A stretch of 64,000 nt of DNA from Anaerolineaceae bacterium (lineage in GTDB: Bacteria; Chloroflexota; Anaerolineae; Anaerolineales; Anaerolineaceae), in contig WOYY01000025.1 of assembly GCA_011620555.1 (NCBI GenBank), positions 35,843-99,842 on the forward strand, in the 5' to 3' direction. A program made the position numbers and the translations under genes. How positions within the stretch are numbered: the stretch's first letter is position 1; each line of letters starts with the position of its first letter. This document shows positions 16,807 to 25,980 of this stretch, in pieces. The notes below the pieces were generated by a model. It had not been told where the DNA came from. It was given only the letters and a program-made list of their open reading frames with translations, and searched no databases.

Positions 16807-17616
16807 ATGATCACCAGTTTTGCCAACGCCACGATAAAAGTCATCCGGAAGCTCGAACAGAAGAAGTACCGCCAGCAGAGCGGCCTCTTCTTTATCGAGG
16901 GCCTGCGGACGGTGGGCGAAGCGGTCCAGACCGGCGCGCCGATCAAAGCGCTGGTGACCGCGCCGGACCTGCTGGTCAGCGAATTTGGCCTGAGCCTGCT
17001 GGACGACCCCCATCTGAAGGACGTGGAGCGGATTGAGGTGAGCGCGGAGATCTATGAAAAGCTGGCCCATAAGGAAGGCCCCCAGGGAATCGGCGCGATC
17101 GTCAGGCAAAGCTGGCGGGACCTCGCCAGCCTTCAGGCCGCCCCCGATGATCTGTGGGTTGCGCTGGATTCCGTCGCCGACCCCGGCAACCTCGGGACGA
17201 TCATGCGCACGGCGGATTCCGTCGGCGCCCGGGGGATCATCCTGCTGGGCAACGCTACCGATCCCTATGACCCGACCGCAGTCAAGGCCAGTATGGGCGC
17301 GATTTTTTCCCTGCAACTGATCAGTACCGCCTGGAAAGACTTAAAAGCCTGGCAGCAAAACCAGCAGGCCACGCTGGTGGGCACCTCCGACCACGGCGCG
17401 ACCGATTACCAGCAGATCCGCTATTCCCGACCGCTGGTCCTGCTGATGGGCAGCGAACGTCATGGCCTATCCGAGGCGATGATCGCCGGATGCGACCATC
17501 TGGCCCGGATCCCGATGGCCGGACGGAGCGATTCGCTCAACCTGGCTGTGGCTACAGCCGTGATGCTCTATGAGATCTACAATCAATCCCGGAATCCGGT
17601 TAAAATAGAACCATGA
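16807..17616 (+). CDS. TrmH/SpoU-family RNA 2'-O-methyltransferase
   Basis: A SPOUT-class enzyme that transfers a methyl group from SAM to a ribose 2'-OH of rRNA or tRNA. I prefer the ATG at 16807 (MITSFANATIKVIRKL), the typical family start, over the TTG at 16795 used by the track. The N-terminal L30e-like substrate-binding domain (residues 1-95) includes KYRQQSGLFFIEGLRTV. The catalytic knot has DSVADPGNLGTIMRTADSVG, VKASMGAIFSLQL, VLLMGSERHGLSEAM and IPMAGRSDSLNLAVA, which are motifs 1-3. The gene sits between ruvC and ruvA with very short spacing, in one operon. The target nucleotide is unknown. Confidence 0.94.
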   Translation: MITSFANATIKVIRKLEQKKYRQQSGLFFIEGLRTVGEAVQTGAPIKALVTAPDLLVSEFGLSLLDDPHLKDVERIEVSAEIYEKLAHKEGPQGIGAIVRQSWRDLASLQAAPDDLWVALDSVADPGNLGTIMRTADSVGARGIILLGNATDPYDPTAVKASMGAIFSLQLISTAWKDLKAWQQNQQATLVGTSDHGATDYQQIRYSRPLVLLMGSERHGLSEAMIAGCDHLARIPMAGRSDSLNLAVATAVMLYEIYNQSRNPVKIEP

Positions 17617-18188
17617 TCGCTTCAATCCAGGGAGAAATCACGCAAATCCTAAATAACCAGGTTGTCGTCAACCTCGACGGACTGGGGCTGTTGGTCAACG
17701 TCACCGAAGCCGCCTGCCTGAACTGCCATCTTGGGATGCAGCAGTCCTTCCACACCTATCTCGTCGTGCGGGAAGACCAACTGGCCCTTTACGGCTTTGC
17801 GACGGCGGAAGAGCGGGACCTTTTTGTCCACCTGATTGGGGTGGCCGGGATCGGGCCGAAGACCGGTCTGGCAGCGCTTTCCGCCCTTTCGCCGGAAACG
17901 GTACGCCGGGCGATCACCTCGGAACAGCCGGAAATCTTCGCCCGCGTGCCGGGCATCGGCAAGAAAACCGCCCAGAAGATCATCCTCGACCTGCAGGGCA
18001 AGATCCAGCCTTTGGAGCCATTTGAAGCCGCCAGCCGCCTGGACGATGTGGACACCGAAGTGCTGGAAGCCCTCACCGCCCTGGGTTATTCCGTGGTGGA
18101 AGCCCAGGCCGCACTCCAATCCATCGGGCGCGAAGAAAATCCGGATGTCGAAGAACGCCTGCGCAGGGCCTTGCAATACTTCAGCTAA
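17613..18188 (+). CDS. ruvA: Holliday junction branch migration protein RuvA
   Basis: RuvA binds four-way junctions as a tetramer and loads the RuvB motor. The 191 aa sequence begins MIASIQGEITQILNNQVVV (OB-fold domain I). It continues with the two helix-hairpin-helix motifs, LIGVAGIGPKTGLAALS and FARVPGIGKKTAQKIILDL, and ends with the small RuvB-binding domain III (EVLEALTALGYSVVEAQAAL). The start overlaps the trmH-like gene by 4 nt (ATGA). It is the last gene of the yebC-ruvC-trmH-ruvA run. Confidence 0.97.
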   Translation: MIASIQGEITQILNNQVVVNLDGLGLLVNVTEAACLNCHLGMQQSFHTYLVVREDQLALYGFATAEERDLFVHLIGVAGIGPKTGLAALSALSPETVRRAITSEQPEIFARVPGIGKKTAQKIILDLQGKIQPLEPFEAASRLDDVDTEVLEALTALGYSVVEAQAALQSIGREENPDVEERLRRALQYFS

Positions 18189-18284
18189 AATGGGGTAAAA
18201 TTCTCAAATCTTTGGCATTATCCTTATTTCCTATTTATCCAAGAAGTCGAAACCCGAAAAGTGCCTGAAGCCTAAGATGTAACG

Positions 18285-18330
18285 ACCTGGGTCTGCGCCG
18301 GAGACAGGTTGGTCCGTTCTTTTGTGTTTT
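18285..18330 (+). terminator. Possible terminator of the ruv operon
   Basis: ACCTG..TCT and AGACAGGT pair with a two-base bulge and a GC-rich loop. A T-rich stretch (TTCTTTTGTGTTTT) follows after 7 nt. It is imperfect. The rest of the 253-base gap contains the next promoter and nothing else recognised. Confidence 0.45.
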
Positions 18331-18359
18331 AATGCTATGTCTAGGTATTAAGTTAAAAT

Positions 18360-18388
18360 TTGAGTGGATTTCTTGTTCAGATTATAAT
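18360..18388 (+). promoter_or_regulatory. Promoter of the kinase-like gene cluster
   Basis: TTGAGT (18360-18365) and a perfect TATAAT (18383-18388) are spaced by 17 nt, about 54 nt upstream of the TTG start at 18442. Confidence 0.65.
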
Positions 18389-18441
18389 CCGGCCTGGGTA
18401 AAATAAGGCCGTTATCAACAACAAAGACTTTTGGAGCGATT

Positions 18442-21225
18442 TTGGCAAAAACAGTTCAGGGCAAGACCTATCAATGGCGCTTAGGCGATGCACCCATCGG
18501 CAGCGGCGATGCCGGTGAGGTCTATGCCGTCGCGTGTGTGGGCCAGCCTGAACTGTCGGGCGTCCTAAAACGGCCGGCCCATATCGCCACCGGCGGCACC
18601 ATCCAGCGTCAGGCCGGTCAGATCGCCCAGGAGGGGCTGGCGCTCGCCCAGCTCGAAGGCCTGCCAGCCTGCAAAGCCCATCCCCCCCTGATCCTGGATG
18701 AGGCCCCGGCGTTCACCCAGGGCACTGCCAATTACTTCATCGTCAGCGAGACGGCCCCAGGCGAGGATATGGCAACCATGCTGGCGCGCACCCGCCTGGA
18801 AGGCATCCCCTTCCCCCGCCGGGTGATCCTGACGGTGCTGGACGCCCTCTTTGACCTCTTTGCCCGGGCGCACCGGATCGGGGTGCTCTGGAATGACGTC
18901 AAGCTCGAACACATCTATTGGGATAACGCCACCGGCGGCGTGGCTGTGATCGACTGGGGCAACGCCCAGTTCCTCGCAGAACCCAACGGTCAGCGTCGGG
19001 CGCTCCCCCGCTGGGAGGACTACCGCCAGATGGTTGATACGCTGGGCGGCTTCCTGCAGCAATCCGCGCCGGAACTTTATGAAGACCTGGGCTGGTCGGA
19101 GTTTCAGGGCGCGGAGCTGGACCTGCCGCAGATCTCCGTCCTGGCGCGCCGGATTGATTACCAGCACGAGGTGATCGCCCTGCAGGTGATGGAATATCAA
19201 GCGCTCATCCGGGTCGTGCTGAACAGCGACCCCAGCCTTGAGGGTCTCCAAAAAATCCAGAGCTACCAAAAGACCCTGCTCCGGATCGGCGCGCCCTGGG
19301 AAGCCCCGGCCGTGCTCGACTATGGCCGGCGGCTTGTGGAACAGGCGCTGGACCAGGGCGATTCGCAGGACGCCATCCGGGCCACCACGATCATTTGGGA
19401 CCTCTTCGGCGAGACGCTGGACCTCTCCTGGCATCTTTTGCGGGAAGTCTTCCGCAACCCAGAGCTCCTCAGCCATGCCGAAATGGAGGCGGTGGTTCGG
19501 TCGATACTGCACGAAAATTGGGCCCAGACCCTCTGGCATCTGGCCATAATCGCCCAGGAAACCGGTCCATCCGGCTGGTGGGAGCAATTGGTCCCGGTCA
19601 TCCGGCAGAAAGCCCTTGGCTCCACCACGCCCCTCCCCCTGCAAATGGCCTATTCTCTTCTGGATTGGACCCAGTCCGGCCCCTCGATCGACCCGGTGGC
19701 CAGCGCCGATCTGCACAGCACAATTGACCATTGGCGTTCAAAAGGCGCGGATTTTAAGGACAGCCCCTTTGAATATGCCCTGTTGGAAATGGCCCGCGGC
19801 CAAAACGACCTACCCCGGCGGCTTCGCACGGAGTTGAGATCCGGGTTCGCCGCAGGCGAAGATGCGATCCGGAACCTGCTGCAGGCCTGGGTGAACATGG
19901 ATTGGGAAGAACTCCCCAAGGCTTTTCGCCAGGTCATCGCCTGGGACCCTGACCGCTGGGGTGTGCTCACTTCAGCCGAGGCCGTGCTTAAATTCCAGGC
20001 CTGGCTGGACCGCCTATATTCCGGTCCGGCAGATCCGCGCAACGCCGCCGATTTCCTCGCGGGCCTGATGGAAGAACGTCTGCCGCTGGAACGCCTGCTG
20101 GGCAATCCCCCCTGGCTCCAGGCCCTGCTGGAACTGCTGGCTCGAATCCGGGCCGGGGAGTACCTCGCCGATCTCCAGGCGGGGATCCAAACCTGGTGCC
20201 CCTGGCTCTCGGGTTACGAGACGATCTACGATACGCAGCCAAAGTTGGCCGCTCCCAATGCGGAATCGATCGAAAAAGTGCTGGCCCATTTCAGCCAGCA
20301 TCTCAAGAATTGGTCCGATCTGGATAACGGGCTGGAAAGCGTCAGGGCCATTGCCCCTGCTTTTTACCCAGCCTGCCGGCGGCTCGCCGATGGCTTCCAG
20401 ACCGTTTTCCACCTCAACGCCGACCCGGATGAGATCAAAGGCGATTGTGCAGCAGCGGACCACCCCGCCCTGGCGGAGGGCTGCGCCGTCCTCCAGGCCC
20501 TGATCGGCTGGCGGGAAGCGCTCAGGGGGCAGGATTACGACCTGGCCCTTGAGGCGCTCAGCAGCGAGTCCCACCCCGGCTGGCGGATTTTGGAACACGC
20601 CCAGACGGTGACCCGGGATTGGATCACAGCTGTTCAGCCCTGCCTGGATGCCATCTCCGCCCAGAAGGCCCAGGTCTGCCCTGGCAAGCAACCAGATTTG
20701 CAGGCCGTGCAGGATAGCTTGGCCGCAATGATCCACCAATGGGACCGGGTTTACACCACCCGGCCGCACCAATCCCTGCTCGAATCCCTTGAGGCGGAAA
20801 GCGACACGCTGCAAAAAAGCTTCTACGCCTGGCGGAATGGACTGGACCACGACCCGGACCCGATCACCCATTTGCTTTACCACAACAACCTGGAGCAGAT
20901 CCGCGCCATCTCAGACACCTTCCTGAAATTGGCCCAGCGCACCCGCCAAGCCAGGTTGAGCCACAGCAATCTGGAAGGGGATGACACCCTGCCCTATGCC
21001 AAACAGGTCCAGGCGGGCGAAAGCCTGCTGGATCACCTCGCAGCCATCGAAGAACTTCTGGTTCCGGATGAAACAGCCCGCCGCTTCCCGACCTGGCAAT
21101 CCACTTTTCACGCCATCACCAGCCTGCATGCCCTGGCGGAACAGCGGGAGGCCATCCTCGAAATGGATAATACGCACCCGCTCTATGCCTGGCTAATACA
21201 ATCCACCCTTGCACGGGATATCTAA
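18442..21225 (+). CDS. Large protein with atypical protein-kinase-like domain
   Basis: A 927 aa protein starting at TTG (18442), with GGAG 5 nt upstream. Residues about 15-210 resemble a protein kinase. They include a glycine-rich loop GSGDAGEVYAV, a possible ATP lysine in VLKRP, a catalytic loop WNDVKLEHIYWD and a metal site VIDWGNAQF. The usual HRDxKxxN is changed to WNDVKLEH: the catalytic Asp and Lys are kept, but His replaces the metal-binding Asn, and DFG reads DWG. Activity is therefore uncertain. Residues 230-927 are a long, mostly helical, Trp-rich region without recognised motifs, possibly a repeat scaffold. No membrane segment is seen. It heads a three-gene cluster with a second kinase-like protein and a TPR/SH3-like membrane protein. 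Confidence 0.7.
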   Translation: MAKTVQGKTYQWRLGDAPIGSGDAGEVYAVACVGQPELSGVLKRPAHIATGGTIQRQAGQIAQEGLALAQLEGLPACKAHPPLILDEAPAFTQGTANYFIVSETAPGEDMATMLARTRLEGIPFPRRVILTVLDALFDLFARAHRIGVLWNDVKLEHIYWDNATGGVAVIDWGNAQFLAEPNGQRRALPRWEDYRQMVDTLGGFLQQSAPELYEDLGWSEFQGAELDLPQISVLARRIDYQHEVIALQVMEYQALIRVVLNSDPSLEGLQKIQSYQKTLLRIGAPWEAPAVLDYGRRLVEQALDQGDSQDAIRATTIIWDLFGETLDLSWHLLREVFRNPELLSHAEMEAVVRSILHENWAQTLWHLAIIAQETGPSGWWEQLVPVIRQKALGSTTPLPLQMAYSLLDWTQSGPSIDPVASADLHSTIDHWRSKGADFKDSPFEYALLEMARGQNDLPRRLRTELRSGFAAGEDAIRNLLQAWVNMDWEELPKAFRQVIAWDPDRWGVLTSAEAVLKFQAWLDRLYSGPADPRNAADFLAGLMEERLPLERLLGNPPWLQALLELLARIRAGEYLADLQAGIQTWCPWLSGYETIYDTQPKLAAPNAESIEKVLAHFSQHLKNWSDLDNGLESVRAIAPAFYPACRRLADGFQTVFHLNADPDEIKGDCAAADHPALAEGCAVLQALIGWREALRGQDYDLALEALSSESHPGWRILEHAQTVTRDWITAVQPCLDAISAQKAQVCPGKQPDLQAVQDSLAAMIHQWDRVYTTRPHQSLLESLEAESDTLQKSFYAWRNGLDHDPDPITHLLYHNNLEQIRAISDTFLKLAQRTRQARLSHSNLEGDDTLPYAKQVQAGESLLDHLAAIEELLVPDETARRFPTWQSTFHAITSLHALAEQREAILEMDNTHPLYAWLIQSTLARDI

Positions 21226-21243
21226 AAACTATTGAATTGGAAA

Positions 21244-22266
21244 ATGACCATGGAAACCCTCTCCCTTGGACCCAATAAAGCAATGCAACTGACCGAACCG
21301 CTGGATACCTGGCTTTCGGCCGGCCTGCGGGACTTCGCCGTCCCGGAAGCAGTCGGCTCTTCTGCCCGGGTTTTCAGTCTGAACTACGCGCCTCTTGCGG
21401 GCGACTACGCGAATCGTCCTGCAATCAAGGTGATGCGACCCGATAAGACCCAGTATGCTCTGCCCCTCTTCCGAACCGAGATCCAAATTCTCGACCGGCT
21501 GAAGGATGTGCCGGGCATCACGCCCATGCTGGGGCTGGGCTATCTCAAACCGATCGAATCCCATTGGCCGGACGAGATCGCGCCGATGACCACCTCCCTG
21601 CAGCAGGCAGCCTCAGCCGCCGAACTGGCCGGCACATTTGACCTCTTCCCAGCCGACGAGAGCGAAGCGATGCTGGCGGAACTCGATGAACGCACGGCAG
21701 AAGGTTGGCTGGCCGCCATCATCCTGCCCCGCCGCTGGGAGGATAACCTCTACATGCGGGCAGACGCCGGTTATACCCGCGGTGAATTCCACCGCAGCTA
21801 CCCCGTAATCGAAGCGCTGCAGGCCAGCATTCAGATCTGCGGGATTCTTGAGGCCGCCCACGAAAACAACGTGATCTACCTCGACCACAAGGTCCTGCAT
21901 TACTACTGGAACGAACCCCGTCAGCAGGTTTTTGCGCTGGATTGGAATATCGGCCGCCTGATCAACAACGGCAACTCGGAAGAAGTCTACGCCTTTGACG
22001 TGCTCCAGTTCAGCGCCCGCGCCCTGCATCACCTGCTGACCGGCCGCCAGGCGCCCGGCTCAGTCAAAGTCGGCCCCAACCGGCCGGAAGAAATCCAGAA
22101 CGCACCGGAAAAATATGAGCCGATCTGGACCTATGACGACCAGAAACGTCTGAGCGAGGATGAACTGAACGTTCTGGGTGATGCCATCCAGGGTAAATAC
22201 CAGACCCCGTCCGCGTTGGCGGAAGATCTGCAATCCCTGTATAATCAACGGCAATCACAAAGTTAG
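21244..22266 (+). CDS. Second atypical protein-kinase-like protein
   Basis: A protein of about 340 aa. The track begins at a TTG (21232); ATGs at 21244 or 21250 are more likely, but neither has a strong ribosome site. Kinase-like features are AIKVMRP (lysine), TEIQILDRLKDVPGITPMLGLG (helix C and strand), a catalytic loop reading IYLDHKVLHYYW and a metal site ALDWNIGRL. As in the preceding protein, His occupies the place of the catalytic-loop Asn (DHKVLH versus DVKLEH), and DFG is replaced by DWN. An insert of about 80 residues separates the lobes. The C-terminus (VLGDAIQGKYQTPSALAEDLQSLY) resembles the end of bacterial Ser/Thr kinase domains. It is likely cotranscribed with its neighbours (18 and 21 nt gaps). 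Confidence 0.7.
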   Translation: MTMETLSLGPNKAMQLTEPLDTWLSAGLRDFAVPEAVGSSARVFSLNYAPLAGDYANRPAIKVMRPDKTQYALPLFRTEIQILDRLKDVPGITPMLGLGYLKPIESHWPDEIAPMTTSLQQAASAAELAGTFDLFPADESEAMLAELDERTAEGWLAAIILPRRWEDNLYMRADAGYTRGEFHRSYPVIEALQASIQICGILEAAHENNVIYLDHKVLHYYWNEPRQQVFALDWNIGRLINNGNSEEVYAFDVLQFSARALHHLLTGRQAPGSVKVGPNRPEEIQNAPEKYEPIWTYDDQKRLSEDELNVLGDAIQGKYQTPSALAEDLQSLYNQRQSQS

Positions 22267-22287
22267 CTTTGCGGTGAAAGGAATCTT

Positions 22288-24105
22288 ATGCTGAAAGACC
22301 TCATCCAACGGGCAAGGACCGTTCTGGATCAACCCCATCCACCGGAGCAGGAACTGGTGGAAGTTGAAAACGCGTTAAGCGCTTTCCTGGAAGCTTTAGC
22401 CACCGAACGCATCGCCGAACCCGTCGACTTCACCGAACTCGAGCACGCCAACCGCCTGCTGCGGGAAATCCGGCGGGAGCGCTCCCGCCGCCTGGCCGAG
22501 CTGCAACATCAGGAACAAAAAGAGCAGCCCGCCCCGCCCAAAGGTGCGCCGACCAGCTCATCGCAGGCCGCGCTCAATATCTCGCCCCAGTTCGGCGATG
22601 ATGACACTTACGATCCCCTCCGCAAATTCCTCAGCTCCAGCCACGACCCGGAAGCCGAAGCCGTCATGGACTCGGCCGAAGAGGCTTTTTACGCCGGCAA
22701 TTACCAGAAGGCCATCCCACTCTACGAGAATGTGCTCCAGATCGAGCCGGGCTGGTCCCGCGCCAAGGAACACCGCGACGAAGCGGAAGAATTCCTGCGG
22801 ACCGGGAACATCCCTTCCGTCGCCCTGCCGCCGGACGCCGGCAAGGCCTACGGCAAAGCGCAATCGGCGGCCCGTGTTTTCCGCTATCAGACCGCGCTCG
22901 ACTACCTCGAAGAAGCCTTCACCAGCCTGCAGGAAGCTGGGATCAACCGCTGGCGGGAGGGGGAAGACCTGCGCCAGGACCTTGAGAACCAGATGCAGGC
23001 CCACGATGTCTATGAAGAGGGGCTGGCCCTGCTCCGCCAGGGTGATCTCCAAGGCGGCCTAGCCAAAGTGCAGACCGCAGCCAGCGCGGTTGCCCTGCCC
23101 GAATATGTGGACAAAGCCAGTGAGATCCGCAGTGATATTTCTGCGCTGGACGAGATCGCTGATGTGATGAACCTCAGCGGCAACATCCCGCCCGAAAAAC
23201 TGGCGGAAGCCCGAACCAAACTGGACCGTCTTTCGATTAAATACGGCGAGATCCCCCAGATCTCCCGCCTGCGCAACCGGATGGACATCGTCCTGCCGGC
23301 CGTAACCGCCTCATTGCTGGATAAGATCAACCGGCTCAAGCGCCAGGGCGATGCGGCCACAACGCTCAAAACGGCCAAAACAGCCTATGATGGCGCAGTT
23401 GAGGCCCTGGCAACCCTGCAGGTCCTCACGCCGGACACCCCCCAGGGCAAAGCTCTCCAGGCGGAAGCCCAGGAAGCCCAGCATGAGGTGGAAACACAGG
23501 AAGAAAGCCTCAGGCGCGCCGTGCAGGCTTTGAACACCGAAAGCCGCTTCTTTCCCCGCAATGCCTACCTGATCAGCAAAGCCGTGCGCTCCCGCTTCCC
23601 GGAAGATCCGGAAGTGCTGGACCTCAAACGCCGGCTGCGCTGGTATTACGTGACCCTCTATGGCGGCGGCGGGATTGCAGGCATCCTGCTGATCCTCGCC
23701 CTGTGGTTCGGCGGCCGCGGAATCACCACGGCCGTGCATAACCGGAATTTGGCGCTGACCCCGTCCCCCACCGTGACGGCAACCATCACCCAGACGCCGA
23801 CGATCACCCCCACGCCAACGATCACCCCCACGCCTACGCCGGATAGGACGGCCACCCCGCAGTACACGCCCACCTCCACCCCGGTGATCACCGGGACCAT
23901 GAAGCGCACCGTCTGGGTGCGTGAGGGCTGCTATGAGGATGAAGTTGCCAAGAGCCGCATCCCTGAAGGCGCTGTGGTCACGCTGATCTCGATCCCCGAG
24001 CGGGTCTTTGATAACCTGAACCGGGAATGCGTCCTGGTGGAATATCGCACGGAAGATGCTTCAGCCGTGGGCTACGTCCTGCTGATAGATATGACCATCC
24101 CCTGA
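22288..24105 (+). CDS. Membrane protein with TPR-like repeats, Thr/Pro linker and SH3-like end
   Basis: A 605 aa protein with an AAAGGA ribosome site. Residues 1-90 are helical and charged. Residues about 125-440 contain TPR-like helices (AEEAFYAGNYQKAIPLYENVLQIEPG is a clear TPR unit; FRYQTALDYLEEAF a second) and coiled-coil-like stretches. One membrane helix lies near residues 451-475 (GGGGIAGILLILALWFGG). A low-complexity linker of repeated TITPTPT follows, about residues 490-530. The last ~75 residues (RTVWVREGCYEDEVAKSRIPEGAVVTLI...VLVEYR) resemble a bacterial SH3-like domain. The predicted layout is cytoplasmic repeats, one helix and an outside sensor. With the two kinase-like genes it looks like a signalling unit; no homologue is recognised. 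Confidence 0.75.
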   Translation: MLKDLIQRARTVLDQPHPPEQELVEVENALSAFLEALATERIAEPVDFTELEHANRLLREIRRERSRRLAELQHQEQKEQPAPPKGAPTSSSQAALNISPQFGDDDTYDPLRKFLSSSHDPEAEAVMDSAEEAFYAGNYQKAIPLYENVLQIEPGWSRAKEHRDEAEEFLRTGNIPSVALPPDAGKAYGKAQSAARVFRYQTALDYLEEAFTSLQEAGINRWREGEDLRQDLENQMQAHDVYEEGLALLRQGDLQGGLAKVQTAASAVALPEYVDKASEIRSDISALDEIADVMNLSGNIPPEKLAEARTKLDRLSIKYGEIPQISRLRNRMDIVLPAVTASLLDKINRLKRQGDAATTLKTAKTAYDGAVEALATLQVLTPDTPQGKALQAEAQEAQHEVETQEESLRRAVQALNTESRFFPRNAYLISKAVRSRFPEDPEVLDLKRRLRWYYVTLYGGGGIAGILLILALWFGGRGITTAVHNRNLALTPSPTVTATITQTPTITPTPTITPTPTPDRTATPQYTPTSTPVITGTMKRTVWVREGCYEDEVAKSRIPEGAVVTLISIPERVFDNLNRECVLVEYRTEDASAVGYVLLIDMTIP

Positions 24106-24120
24106 ACAATAAATTTTAAA

Positions 24121-24152
24121 CTTAAAAGGGCTGGGATCTGATGTCCCAGCCC
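24121..24152 (-). terminator. Terminator of the galactanase operon
   Basis: GGGCTGGGA and TCCCAGCCC form a 9 bp stem with a 7 nt loop. On the minus strand TTTTAAGTTT follows, so it mainly serves the minus-strand operon. It also lies just after the plus-strand TPR gene. Confidence 0.85.
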
Positions 24153-24192
24153 GTGCAAGCAATCAAATTAACCCGGTGAAGGTCTTCTTCAA

Positions 24193-25977
24193 TCATTCCA
24201 ACGGGATGTTGAAGAAGGCGTCCAGCACGATTTCCTCATGCCACTCTGTTGGCGATGGCGCCAGCCCCAGGATATCCCCCGCAGTATGCACCCGTCCCCG
24301 CCCAAGGCTCACAACGGCCAAATGGAGCATGTCCGGCAACCCCAGCAGGGATTCGGGGATCTCAAGTTCAATAGTGGTCGGCTCGCCCAAAACTAGCGCT
24401 GCGCCGCCCGTATAGAACGCCAGTTCCCAGGCCTCGCCCTCCCAATAGTAAAAGTCAAAATGGCCAGAGACGGTTCCCTTGCGGTCATCTGGGGTGATGG
24501 CCAGCAGATACTCCGGTTTATAAGGATCCGCGACCGTGATCGGATGCTTATCCACGTCACTATCTGCGCCCTGCCCGTCGCCTGTGGTATCGAAATAAAA
24601 TGCATAGGTCCCCCAGGGGGTAGCCTCGGGGTTTCCCGCCACTGTCAGTCCCAGGTAGAGCGAACCATCCAGCCTTTTCACATAAAGGTCCAGCAAATCC
24701 AGATGGTCAAAATCCAGATTATCGCCAGCCTCATCGCGAACCAGTGGGCTGCCGTAAGCCGCATCAATCGCCCCATCCACGACCTCCGGGGAATAGGTGT
24801 AGTCATGCGAGAGGAAGTCAATCGCCGAGGTCACCTCGTTGTTATTCATGAAGTCAAAGAAGGTTGCATTCTCCCAATGCGAGCCCTGCCCCCAGCGGGT
24901 GGAACAGGGCGTTGAAACCCAGGCCGGCTCCCAATAAACCACGCCCAGCCCGCCGTTGCTGATCAGAGTCTGGGTCAGGTCAATCATGAACTGGCGCTGC
25001 CCCGCAATGCTGATCGGATAGGCGCCGATGCCCTGGTAGAGGATATTGTCGGCCGTCTCATCCACCGCCTCCAGCGTCCAGGGGTAAGCGGTCTCAACAA
25101 TCATGACCTCTTTATCAAAAGTTTCCCGCAGGGTCGTGGTCATCCCGCCCACATCAGCCAGGGAGAACTCGCTCCATTGTGGGTAATACGAAAGCCCAAT
25201 CACATCAAAATCCGTGATCCCGGCGGCCGTCGCCTCACGGAACCACCAACCGGCGTTTTCCGGTTGAGCCACGTGCAGGACGATCCTGATCGAAAGGCCG
25301 GTTTCGGCGGAAATATCCCGCACGGCCTGAATACCCGCGTTGAACAAACGGGCGTCCCGCGGCCAATCGAGGGTGGTGATGTCCTTGACCATCCCGGCAT
25401 TGGTCTCATTGCCGACCTGAACGAACTCGGGCATCAGCCCCGCCTGATAAAGGATGTTCAAGGTGTCATAGGTATACTGGTAAAGCGTTTCGGGCAGGTC
25501 CGCCTCTGGGATATCCGCCCACAACTCCGGGACATCCTGATTGCCGGGGTCCGCCCAGTTATCGGAATAATGGAAGTCCAGCAGGGTCGCCATCCCGGCT
25601 TCCTTGGCCCGCGTGAAGGTCCGGATCACATCCGGGACGGTGCTGTAAGCCGTCCAATCGGGGTCAATCCAGAGCCGTGCCCGGATCAGGTTCGCGCCGT
25701 GTTCGCTGAACAGCTCATAGGCATCCACCAACTCGCCGCCCTCGCGATACTCTGCTCCGCAGTCATCCACCTCGTTCACGTACGAGAGGTCCACACCAAA
25801 GTAAAAATCCGCATCCGGCGGCACGAACAAGGGTGCGGGCGTCCCCGTGGGTGCGGCGGTCGGCGTGGCGGCGCCTTGCGTTTCAAAGACTTGCCCGTCT
25901 ACCGGACGGCACCCCGCCAAAACCAAGCCCGCCAGGATCGAGATGACCCTGGCGGCCTGAAACCAACGAATTTTCAT
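24193..25977 (-). CDS. GH53 endo-beta-1,4-galactanase lipoprotein with C-terminal domain
   Basis: A glycoside hydrolase of family 53, which cuts beta-1,4-galactan side chains of pectin (arabinogalactan I). The N-terminus is a lipoprotein signal (lipobox LAGC near residue 23), so the enzyme should be surface-anchored. The catalytic domain covers about residues 50-390: FYFGVDLSYVNEV, NLIRARLWIDP, DFHYSDNWADPG, QVGNETNAG (acid/base Glu near 187) and MIVETAYPW (nucleophile Glu near 293). Residues 405-594 form a beta-rich domain (DYTYSPEVVDGAIDAAYGSPL ... YAFYFDTTGDGQGADSD ... HFDFYYWEG), probably a carbohydrate-binding module of the CBM9/DOMON-like kind. It is the last gene of the ABC operon, 3 nt after the permease stop. 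Confidence 0.92.
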   Translation of the reverse strand: MKIRWFQAARVISILAGLVLAGCRPVDGQVFETQGAATPTAAPTGTPAPLFVPPDADFYFGVDLSYVNEVDDCGAEYREGGELVDAYELFSEHGANLIRARLWIDPDWTAYSTVPDVIRTFTRAKEAGMATLLDFHYSDNWADPGNQDVPELWADIPEADLPETLYQYTYDTLNILYQAGLMPEFVQVGNETNAGMVKDITTLDWPRDARLFNAGIQAVRDISAETGLSIRIVLHVAQPENAGWWFREATAAGITDFDVIGLSYYPQWSEFSLADVGGMTTTLRETFDKEVMIVETAYPWTLEAVDETADNILYQGIGAYPISIAGQRQFMIDLTQTLISNGGLGVVYWEPAWVSTPCSTRWGQGSHWENATFFDFMNNNEVTSAIDFLSHDYTYSPEVVDGAIDAAYGSPLVRDEAGDNLDFDHLDLLDLYVKRLDGSLYLGLTVAGNPEATPWGTYAFYFDTTGDGQGADSDVDKHPITVADPYKPEYLLAITPDDRKGTVSGHFDFYYWEGEAWELAFYTGGAALVLGEPTTIELEIPESLLGLPDMLHLAVVSLGRGRVHTAGDILGLAPSPTEWHEEIVLDAFFNIPLE

Positions 25978-25980
25978 GGA

